Under the pieces are notes generated by a model. The model worked only from the letters and a program-made list of their open reading frames with translations. It ran no database searches and was not told the DNA's origin. Shown here piece by piece: positions 1 through 7,389 of a DNA stretch of 21,798 nucleotides. How positions within the stretch are numbered: position 1 is the first letter of the stretch; the number at the start of each line of letters is the position of its first letter. The DNA comes from Trichomonas tenax (Eukaryota; Parabasalia; Trichomonadida; Trichomonadidae), in the NCBI GenBank assembly GCA_023091735.1, contig JALKBU010000882.1, positions 1-21,798 of the forward strand, given 5' to 3'. The translations under genes were made by a program, and so were the position numbers.

Positions 1-40
1 TATTGATGAGAGCCTCTATCTTGAGAGGTGGTCCATCCAT
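1..40 (-). CDS. Start of an unrecognised protein gene, runs off the left edge
   Basis: An ATG at 40-38 opens a frame of 13 codons (MDGPPLKIEALIN) before the window ends. It is identical over this span to the start of the gene at 21560 on the other strand, so it is most likely a paralogue or duplicate of that gene. The ATG lies 15 bases beyond the 3' end of the tRNA-Pro gene. No function can be given. Support comes only from the conserved duplicate and the long open frame of the right copy. Confidence 0.5.
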   Translation of the reverse strand, partial: MDGPPLKIEALIN

Positions 41-49
41 AGTACGCGC

Positions 50-55
50 AAAAAA
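50..55 (-). terminator. Pol III T-run terminator of left tRNA-Pro
   Basis: Six T residues on the minus strand directly follow the tRNA 3' end, the usual RNA polymerase III stop. The right copy has eight. Confidence 0.75.
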
Positions 56-127
56 GGGGCGAGCCGGGAATCGAACCCGGGACCTCTTGTACCCAAAACA
101 AGAATCATACCACTAGACTACTCACCC
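56..127 (-). tRNA. tRNA-Pro (anticodon UGG)
   Basis: A full 72-base cloverleaf can be read on the minus strand. The 7-bp acceptor is GGGTGAG/CTCGCCC with one G-T pair and discriminator C. There is a D-arm with AGTGGTA, an anticodon stem CTTGT/ACAAG around loop TTTGGGT (anticodon TGG, read as UGG), and a T-arm CCGGG-TTCGATT-CCCGG. Internal A- and B-box promoter sequences are intact. The poly-T run of 6 at 55-50 serves as a pol III terminator. The gene decodes Pro CCA and other CCN codons by wobble. No intron is present. Confidence 0.96.
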
Positions 128-307
128 ATTATATTTATTTAATATTGTTTCATTTTGAACATACCTAATTACAGACAATTCATTTTTAAACTTTGTTTAT
201 CAACCTTTGCAGCCATTATCAATTCCTTCAACTATTTACCATCATCTCTTTTTTAATTATATTTGTGTTCATGAGTGGATATTTGAATTGTTTTAAAACG
301 TTCATTT

Positions 308-3300
308 TTAAATTACTGAAACATAGTCAGAATCACACTTTTTCACATGCGATTTCTTAATAAATAAGAAAGCTACAATCCCAATAACAACAACGATAAC
401 TATTCCTAATATTGCAAGTCCAATTATCAATCCAATTTTAAATTTGCCACCCTTTGAATCAGATGGAGTAGTATCTTCTTCTCCTTCCTTTGGATCAGTA
501 TTACCACCAGGAACTGGTGTAACATCAGAATCAGAATAACTACGAAGTGAAAGGAACTTCATTGGCTCAAGTTCGCTTTCATCGAAAGTATCTTCAGTAA
601 AGAAATATGGAGCTTTCCTTTCAATGATTCGAACGCCATCGAGATAAAATGTATCGCAGAAATCGGAATTCTATAGGATGCAGTTATAATCATCAACTCT
701 CATCCCAAGGAACTATATCTGAAAAGAATGGAGTATTTTCTTGAGGCGCGCACCACCATCTCTTTGATGGTTCACTTCTATCCCAGTAATCGACACCCTT
801 ACTAGAAAATGACTGTGTCCATCCTGCGACTGTAGTTGTTGGATCATGTCTGTTTGTGCAGTGAAGGTGAAAACTGACAGTGAAGTTGCCACCGCGCTTT
901 CCTGTTGCTCTTCCAGTATCTCTACTTGGCCAGAAGTTTGCATTAACACTCATTGGCAGTGATTGCAGATGAATATACAACCTCATTTCCAGGATCAGGC
1001 GTTGACAGCCATCTGGAGTCAATTGAAGAGTTAAAGGAGAAGAGCGGATAGGACCATATCTTATTTTCAGAAACAGGAGTATCCATTAATGGGAGCGAAG
1101 GAAGGTTTTGGATATTATCAAGAGGTGTTATTTTGAAGGTTTGTTCATAGGCAGTGTTTGCACCATATGGAAATCCTAAATATACTGTAATTGTGTTTGA
1201 TGTCTTGTTGAATAGAAAGGTGTAGAATGAAGAAGATGATGGGAAGTTGATTTGAACACCGTGATTTGTTATCTTTGAAGCAATTGATACAGAACTTTTT
1301 CCAGCAGTTGCTTCACCGTAATAGTTCTCATATGTGCAATTGATTGGGAACCTAAGTCTCTTCCATGCGCTGCTGTCTGTTTTAACGTAAACATCTGTTG
1401 CATCACCAAGATCAAAGCATAGAGTGAAGACAGCTTGATATTTCTTCGAAGATGAGTATTTGGAAGCAAATGAGAATGAAGATGAATCAACATCATATTT
1501 TCTTGACATTGATGAACTAGAAAAGACCATATTTGTATCTGCTTTCTATGTTGCATCATTTTGAAGATTATAATCAATCTTGTCAACAATTTTATATGTA
1601 GCGTATAAACCAAAGTCGATGCCACGACTCCTATCCAAATATTCAACACCATTCTTCTTTAAGCTGAACACGCGCCCATTGGTCATTTTAGATGTTGCAG
1701 TAGCTTCGATATTTCCAGATTTGATTTGAATAGGAACTTCACCATCGTGTCAAAGACGGAAAAGATCATAGTGCGCAGGAACATCATATCTCGATTGCGT
1801 TATGTGACAAACCTTCTTGGTGTAATTATCTGCAACGCCTTGAGGGCAACGAGCCAAAATATTGTCCAAATAATCACGCAATTTGTCTTCATCCATGAAT
1901 ACTTTGTTGTATTCAATCTTGAGTTTGAATGATGTGTTATAAAGTTTGTAGTTGAAGTATGAAAGCATTGATGGAAGTTGACCCATTTCTGTATTGAAAA
2001 TATGCTTTGGATCGCCTTCCTTTCTTGCCGCATTAATAGCATTTTTCCAGAGCCAGTTTGCATAGTTCAGGTATTTCTCGGTGAGATGATTTGGAACCAT
2101 TTCATAGTTATTCGGGATATAGTAATCTTTTTCGTTTTCAGTCATCTTCTTCGTCACATTGAGGAAATGGCGAATATGAGATGCAGTGCTAGGTCCATAG
2201 AAATGGTATAGGAAGTCATCTTCGAAATTTGTTGTGTTTGATGTTGGATAGAAGAGCATCTTTGAGATAACATAGTGTTTGAAGTATACCATGTCTGAGT
2301 GTGCTGCTGAGTCTTCCTGTGTATATCCAACGAGTTCACGGGAGTAGTAATACCTTATGTTATCTGATATTGTGTGATATATTGGATGTATTGTCATCGG
2401 ATATCTGAAGTTCGTGAGATATTCATATTAATGGAAATTATCAGTGATATTTAACCATCCATCAAGATATTTTTGCATATCTACATTCGCAAATGTGATT
2501 GCATCACGCAATGGATGTGCCATATCCTGCTCAATATGAGCAAAGTAAATTTGAACAATATCTCTTGGAATAATGTTGCTTGGAGGGAATATTGTGTGTA
2601 AATATGCAAATCAACGAATAATCTTCGTTGGATCGTGTTGGCGGAAGATGTCTGATACATTTTTGCAGAATTCGAGGAATAATCCTCCATAAAGTGCTTT
2701 TCTCGCTGTGCAATTTGCGCAAGTGCATTGAGCCTCTGTGTATCAGTGTCCAATGTCTATATATAATGCTTTGTTATAAGGATTTGTCTTAATTCTATAT
2801 AAAATATTGTTGATGATAACATTTCGTGAACCTTCATTTGTGAAACACGGTGTATTTGTAGACCTTACACCATTCTTAAGTAGTGCCCAATACTCAGGAT
2901 ACTGCTTTTGTGTATATTTCGCGCTGGGAAGCAATTCGGGCATTGATTGAAGGCAATGAGAGCTTTGTATTGTGTCCCTCCATATATCATATGGTTTGTA
3001 GTTCTGTCTCAAGTACTTATTTTCAATTTCATCGGGCATTCCAATATAACGCCAAAATATTCCAGCTACTTCGTGCAAATCAAGTTCATCATCCATCTTA
3101 AAATCATATGCTGGTGGTTATATCATCAACCATGAAGTTAAAAATCTGCAATGTCCATATTCTTCCAATATCTTAAGCGCTCCATAAATAACGCCCCTGA
3201 AACCGTCATTAAGTACCAGATGACCATCTTTTACGAACCTTATTTCATATCCATCTGGTGATAAATCAGTTATCTTTAAATTTGTTAATTCTTTAGTGTA

Positions 3301-3447
3301 AACTGTATCACCGATTAGAATATACTTTCCATCCAAAGGTGAAGAATTTTTGACGATGGGAATGACAACGCCCGTTGTTTTATTGATTCCGTCGACTAAT
3401 TCTTTTGCTGCCTCCAACCAACAAGTCTCGGAACTCTTTGGGACCAT
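308..3447 (-). pseudogene. Decayed membrane-anchored DUF4838 (glycosidase-like) protein gene
   Basis: On the minus strand one reading frame runs from 3447 to about 945. It is broken only by six in-frame stops (at 3118 TAA, 2743 TGA, 2611 TGA, 2428 TAA, 1750 TGA, 1546 TAG). Two frameshifts follow, near 950 and near 690. The start resembles an alpha-glucuronidase N-terminal-like domain (about 3447-3150, ending in a GVIYGALKILEEYGHCRFL segment). A DUF4838-like domain follows, with a PSAKYTQKQYPEYWALL motif, CFTN, and a C-x-C-x2-C cluster near 2710-2727. A beta-rich region comes next (about 1740-690). The C-terminus (308-562) has an acidic Ser/Gly/Pro linker, one hydrophobic segment of about 25 residues, and a short basic tail, so the parent protein was probably a type I surface protein of about 1050 residues. 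The frame stays open upstream of 3447 to 3586 with no ATG and no clear signal peptide. A glycan-degrading role is inferred from family resemblance only. Confidence 0.8.
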
Positions 3448-3753
3448 AATCTTGTAGAATTGGTCTTTGCTTTTCGAACATATAATGACTTCTTTGCTAC
3501 AGCAGTGAAAAGGAAATTCAACATTTTTGACAAAAGAAAATTGAGAAAATTTATGATGTGAAAGGATTTCGCACGATTTTATTCAGCAAATGGATGCTAA
3601 TTTTCGAAATTAAGGTTATCACTTTGTGGTTAAACATCAGAAATTTTTTAACAGAAAAAAAATCAAATGTGACAAACGGCATTTTTTCGCACATTAACAT
3701 TCAGCTCTTTAGCATACACTACTTATGATAAGCACTGCTGTTTTCTATGAATT

Positions 3754-3858
3754 AAACTACATTTTTAAATCTAGGTACTCTACGGGCGTATTACTCACAA
3801 CATTGAGGGAGCCCCCTTGAAAAATTGAGAGGAGTACCTAGATTAAAAAATGTAGTTT
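3754..3858. repeat. 27-bp near-perfect inverted repeat (hairpin/MITE-like)
   Basis: Arms 3754-3780 and 3832-3858 match as reverse complements at 26 of 27 positions; the core is CTAGGTACTC/GAGTACCTAG next to AT-rich TGTAGTTT. The 51-base interior contains CTCACAACATTGAGGGAG. Weaker matching continues outside the arms (to roughly 3735 and 3880), which suggests older, longer terminal repeats. It could be a small non-autonomous element or a structured RNA/DNA site; no coding potential is seen inside. Confidence 0.75.
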
Positions 3859-3883
3859 ATGCATGAAAAAATCGACAGTTTTC

Positions 3884-4340
3884 ATATGACTGTTAGAGAT
3901 TCACTAACATCTCTTCACACTATTGCTGTTCATGATTCCACTCACGTTTTAAGATCATTTTTAGTGAACTCTTGCTAAATGCAAGATTGAATCAATTCAT
4001 TTGATTGAAATATAGCTTCGATTGAAGAGATTTTCGCAGCATTGATTCTCTTCATGAAATCAAAGGCAAATATCAAAGGAAATAATTCTATTGATGCAAC
4101 CATTGCTAGAAGCGTAATCTTCAATTTGAAGCATTTAACATTGTTGCAGAAAAACAGTGATATCCATGAATGAGTGTTTGCATACAAATAGTGATATCAA
4201 ATGGTCCCAAAACAATTTAGTTAAAGTTGTACCAAATCATTTTTGATTGAAGATAGAAATGTACCAGTTCTCTTGACTTTTAACAGTTTACATGACAGAA
4301 TATTGATGCCTAGGGAAAAGAAGTTAAATCTGAGGAAAAT
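3884..4340 (+). pseudogene. Possible decayed coding relic, unrecognised
   Basis: The plus-strand frame starting at the ATG near 3884 reads protein-like stretches (for example HTIAVHDSTHVLRSFLVNSC, then NIASIEEIFAALILFMKSKA) separated by at least three stops up to about 4174. A further sensible stretch lies near 4255-4390. Composition is more protein-like than the reverse strand. I do not recognise a family. It may be chance in low-complexity DNA. Confidence 0.25.
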
Positions 4341-4575
4341 TCCGAGTAGGATGCAATGCACAGAAGGAATGGAATTGAATGGAGTTGGTCACATGGCATA
4401 AAACGGAAGATACGGCTCCAGATCAAAATATCATGTCATATTTTGCAGAATGACTATGCGAAACAGCTACTACAGGGCTATATGGATCTGTATACGAAGG
4501 AAAACATGATATATTTCTATTTCTTAACAAAAATTGAGAGAAAAAAACGATGAGGTTTACACAAAAATAATCAAA

Positions 4576-6021
4576 ATGAGTTCCTTGCTCATTAAGAACG
4601 GCACAATCGTCAACGCCGACTCAGAGACAATCGGCGATGTCCTCATCAAGGACGCCAAGATCGTCGCTGTCGGAAAGGACATCGTTGCCCCACAAGACGC
4701 AAAAATTGTCGATGCAACAGGAAAGTTCGTGATGCCAGGTGGCATTGACCCGCACACACACATCGAGATGCCTCTAGGCGACTTCAACACGTCCGATGAC
4801 TGGGTCCACGCTACACGCGCTGCAGCAGCCGGCGGCACAACATGTGTCATCGACTTCATTCCTGTCGCAAAGGGCGAAAAGCACAGTGACTGGATCGATC
4901 TCTGGGAAAATACAGCCAAGAAATCAACAATCGATTATTCGCTTCACATGTCTGTCGTAGACTGGAATGATGAGGTCAAGGCTGCCTTAGAGAAGGCAAT
5001 TGCGCATGGTATCAACTCTGCCAAGTGCTATTTAGCTTACAAGGGCCGTATTATGCTCGATTCTGATCAAGATTTCCTCAAGTTCTTCGAATTCGCAGGA
5101 AAGCACGGCATGCTTCCAATGGCACACTGCGAGGATGGTGAAATTATCACTTACATGGCCGCTGATCTTGTCGCAAACGGCAAAGTTGAGCCAAAGTGGC
5201 ACCCAGAGTCTCGCCCAGCTTGGTGCGAAGGTTCTGCTGCTAAGCACGCCGCTGGCTACGCTGCCGCCGCCCACTCACCACTTTACATCGTCCACAACAC
5301 ATGCCAGGACGCTCTCTATGTCGTAGAGCACTCCAACGAGGGCGAATATCCTGTCATCGGTGAAACAACAATCTGCCACCTCACTTTGACAAAGGAGATC
5401 AACTCTGATCCAAACTTCGACATCGCTGCCGGTGCTGTCCTTTCTCCACCACTCAGAACGGAGGCCGACAGGCAGGCATTGTGGGGAGGTGTCAGACGCG
5501 GCACTTTGAAGACAATCGCCACAGATCACTGCCCAATCGATCTCAAGTACAAGAGGAGAGGCATGGATGATTTCCGTAAGATTCCAAACGGCTGCCCAGC
5601 CATTGAAGAGCGTATGGTTCTCGCTTGGTCATATGGTGTCGACAAAGGCCTCATTTCACCAATGGAGTACGTCGCCGCCACATCCACAAACGCTGCTAAG
5701 ATTTTCGGCCTGTTCCCACAGAAGGGTCTCATCGCTGAGGGAAGTGATGCTGATATCGTTATCATCGATCCAAAGGCCAAGAGAACAATCCAACACGCCG
5801 CCCAGAAGTCCGCTGTTGACTACAACCTTTGGGAAGGAAAGGAAGTCACTGGTATCCCAGTCATGACAATCTCACAAGGTGAAGTTGTCTGGGAGGTCGA
5901 AGTCAAGGACGGCATCGCTCAGTACGCTGATGGCAAGCTCACATGCGAGCAGGGCAGAGGCCACTTCATCACAAGAAAGCCATTCGTTCCATATGTTTAT
6001 GGAAGAAGAATCCACCAGTAA
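4576..6021 (+). CDS. Dihydropyrimidinase / D-hydantoinase-type amidohydrolase
   Basis: This 481-residue enzyme of the cyclic amidohydrolase superfamily opens the ring of 5,6-dihydrouracil/dihydrothymine (or hydantoins) to N-carbamoyl-beta-amino acids, the second step of reductive pyrimidine breakdown, in the cytosol. The metal ligands are visible in order: HTH at 60-62, the lysine that is carbamylated in the family at K150 (NSAKCYLAYK), H184 (AHCE), H240 (HNTC) and D317 (ATDHCP). Length and residue spacing are close to bacterial hydantoinases (K150 coincides). I chose the ATG at 4576; the frame is open to 4534 but only from a TTG, and the protein core begins with SSLLIKNGTIV. Codon use is strongly C-ending, unlike the AT-rich neighbours, which suggests high expression. 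TAA stop. Dihydroorotase or allantoinase are less likely given length and motifs. Confidence 0.93.
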   Translation: MSSLLIKNGTIVNADSETIGDVLIKDAKIVAVGKDIVAPQDAKIVDATGKFVMPGGIDPHTHIEMPLGDFNTSDDWVHATRAAAAGGTTCVIDFIPVAKGEKHSDWIDLWENTAKKSTIDYSLHMSVVDWNDEVKAALEKAIAHGINSAKCYLAYKGRIMLDSDQDFLKFFEFAGKHGMLPMAHCEDGEIITYMAADLVANGKVEPKWHPESRPAWCEGSAAKHAAGYAAAAHSPLYIVHNTCQDALYVVEHSNEGEYPVIGETTICHLTLTKEINSDPNFDIAAGAVLSPPLRTEADRQALWGGVRRGTLKTIATDHCPIDLKYKRRGMDDFRKIPNGCPAIEERMVLAWSYGVDKGLISPMEYVAATSTNAAKIFGLFPQKGLIAEGSDADIVIIDPKAKRTIQHAAQKSAVDYNLWEGKEVTGIPVMTISQGEVVWEVEVKDGIAQYADGKLTCEQGRGHFITRKPFVPYVYGRRIHQ

Positions 6022-6111
6022 GAAATTTTTTTAGAACGAATAATAGTCAGAGAGCTTTTTATTAAAGGTTCTTTTCAATCATAAATATAAAAGGATTTTA
6101 TTTATATTAAT

Positions 6112-6116
6112 TCATT
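6112..6116 (+). promoter_or_regulatory. Candidate initiator (Inr) TCATT of the small gene at 6124
   Basis: TCATT matches the trichomonad core-promoter initiator pattern (TCA, pyrimidine, T/A; established in Trichomonas vaginalis). Its A lies 10 bases before the ATG, giving the very short 5' leader typical of these organisms. Confidence 0.5.
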
Positions 6117-6123
6117 TTTTCAT

Positions 6124-6345
6124 ATGGAAATTCGAGAGATTCAAAATGATTTTCCTAAAGTGATTAAAATTGCGCAAGTAAATACTGACATTTGCGTTTT
6201 CTTTCAAGAGGAGGATGGAAACCTGTTCAAGATCGACATTTTAAAAGCAAAGGAAAAATTTCCAAATCAAATTTCGCGTTATATAATGGAATCAATTCAA
6301 GAAAACCCAGAAAATCCTTCTAGAATATTGATTGATGGTCTCTAA
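6124..6345 (+). CDS. Small hypothetical protein, 73 aa
   Basis: The protein is 73 residues, soluble and acidic/mixed-charge (begins MEIREIQNDFPKVIKIAQVN, ends with ILIDGL and TAA). It has a plausible alpha/beta composition and no signal peptide or membrane segment. I do not recognise it. Support comes from a good initiator motif at 6112, an ATG with a short leader, and a balanced amino-acid composition in otherwise AT-rich DNA. It follows the dihydropyrimidinase by about 100 bases on the same strand and faces the next gene tail to tail. Confidence 0.5.
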   Translation: MEIREIQNDFPKVIKIAQVNTDICVFFQEEDGNLFKIDILKAKEKFPNQISRYIMESIQENPENPSRILIDGL

Positions 6346-6521
6346 TTGCTATAATTTCCATTATTTAGAAATTATGCTATTTTATTATGTCAAATTAGAT
6401 TAGCATAATGAGCATCGTAGTACTGTTTTCGCGGAATCGTGATGAAACACATTATATAATTAATACTAGCGCAAATTTATTACAAACAAAATATAAATAA
6501 AGCGTAACATGCAGTAACTGA

Positions 6522-6968
6522 CTAGTCAATCATCAGTATCTCGTATGATTTGATAGATTTTTGCGCGGCTTCTTTGAGAGGAGGAGCTGGTCTAAAATTC
6601 GTCGAACTTACACTGAGAGGACTGCCCTGGAAGAGAACTTCTGTTGTCGAACTGCACAGTGACACAGAATTTCCATTGATGGACTTCACTTGATTCACCA
6701 TTTCAATACGAAATATACTCAGATCATCTTTTCTTTCGAGAGCATTCGTAAATTGGTCGTAAAGGTTTTGATATAGCGATATTGATTCTTGTATTGATTC
6801 TTCCTCTTGCTCTTCTATGTTATTTAGTTGCTGAAGTTGATAATTATTCTTTGTTTTACGGTATTTTGGAATCTTTTTCTCTTTTTCCTCTCTTACTTTG
6901 GCTTTTTGGAGCTCTGATATAGAAACTGGGCCATGTTTAGCAAGCGGGGCGTAAAACCCGCGATTCAT
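6522..6968 (-). CDS. Hypothetical protein, 148 aa, with a charged central helix
   Basis: The 148-residue protein has a short N-terminal part (MNRGFYAPLAKHGPVSISEL), a strongly charged Lys/Glu segment (about 22-60) that may form a helix or short coiled coil, a Gln/Glu-rich piece, and a Ser-rich tail with a PAPPLKEA segment. No family is recognised. Start is the first ATG in frame, and the upstream 400 bases carry repeated AAGGTTAA motifs that may belong to its promoter. No clear TCA-type initiator is seen just before the ATG. Confidence 0.55.
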   Translation of the reverse strand: MNRGFYAPLAKHGPVSISELQKAKVREEKEKKIPKYRKTKNNYQLQQLNNIEEQEEESIQESISLYQNLYDQFTNALERKDDLSIFRIEMVNQVKSINGNSVSLCSSTTEVLFQGSPLSVSSTNFRPAPPLKEAAQKSIKSYEILMID

Positions 6969-7389
6969 CGATTATATTTTACATTACCCCTTCTTTATCC
7001 ATTTCGGCCCTACTTTTTATTTAAACCCTATTATAATATATAACCTACGGTTTAAATTTTTCTGTTTAAGGTTAATTATTAGGGAGATACTGTTTTAAGG
7101 TTAACCGTGATTGATTTTAAGGTTAAATATGGCGGGAATCGTATTTCGGATTAGACAATTGGCACTTTATTATTTAAGGTTCGGCATTTTGTCAAAAGCA
7201 TTATTCAAGCGTTTCTTAGTGCCTTGAAGTGATCAAATGTCTCAATTCAAAGCATCATGTTTCCAAATATGATGCTTTACCAACAGAATTATCTCTGAAG
7301 ATATTTAATTCTTCATTAAAAATGATGCATTTCCGTAAACAAATAATAAAAAATTTAATATCAAACAGGTATACTAAAATACGTAATAT
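6969..7389. other. Intergenic region with AAGGTTAA repeats
   Basis: This lies upstream of the 148-aa gene and downstream of the RasGAP-like gene, both on the minus strand. Its upper part (7065-7185) contains four copies of a TTTAAGGTT motif; the rest is AT-rich with no gene seen. Confidence 0.6.
7065..7185. promoter_or_regulatory. Cluster of four TTTAAGGTT(AA) direct repeats
   Basis: TTTAAGGTTAA occurs at 7065-7075, 7094-7104 and 7116-7126, with a fourth copy TTTAAGGTTCG at 7173-7183. Spacings between starts are 29, 22 and 57 bases. The second copy runs into TTAACCGT, which resembles Myb-type binding sites. The cluster is about 100-215 bases upstream of the ATG at 6968, so it is a reasonable upstream control region of that gene. 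Function is inferred. Confidence 0.45.

Larger units (their letters stand above)
1..143 (-). repeat. Left copy of tRNA-Pro/gene-start inverted repeat
   Basis: This block is the reverse complement of 21449-21599. It includes a short AT-rich 5' flank (129-143), the tRNA-Pro gene, its T-run terminator and the first 13 codons of a protein gene. Differences I can see are one base in the tRNA T-loop (G here, A in the right copy), a T6 versus T8 terminator run, and a 6-base indel just upstream of the tRNA. The repeat is cut by the window edge, so its true length is unknown. Confidence 0.93.
3448..4575. other. Gene-poor spacer between DUF4838 relic and dihydropyrimidinase
   Basis: This 1.1-kb stretch is AT-rich. 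It holds the open but startless extension of the DUF4838 relic (to 3586), the 27-bp inverted repeat at 3754-3858, and a doubtful plus-strand coding relic from 3884. I see no intact gene. The last 50 bases should contain the dihydropyrimidinase promoter, but only a weak TCA (TCAAA just before the ATG) is present. Confidence 0.6.

Noticed and set aside
308..3447. Reassignment of TGA to Trp as the reason for the interrupted DUF4838 frame
   Set aside because: TAA and TAG stops and two frameshifts also interrupt the gene, Trp is TGG in the intact genes, and no reassigned code is known in trichomonads.
3975..4187. Minus-strand open frame of 70 codons
   Set aside because: The opposite strand reads more like decayed protein; no promoter motif and no recognisable family.
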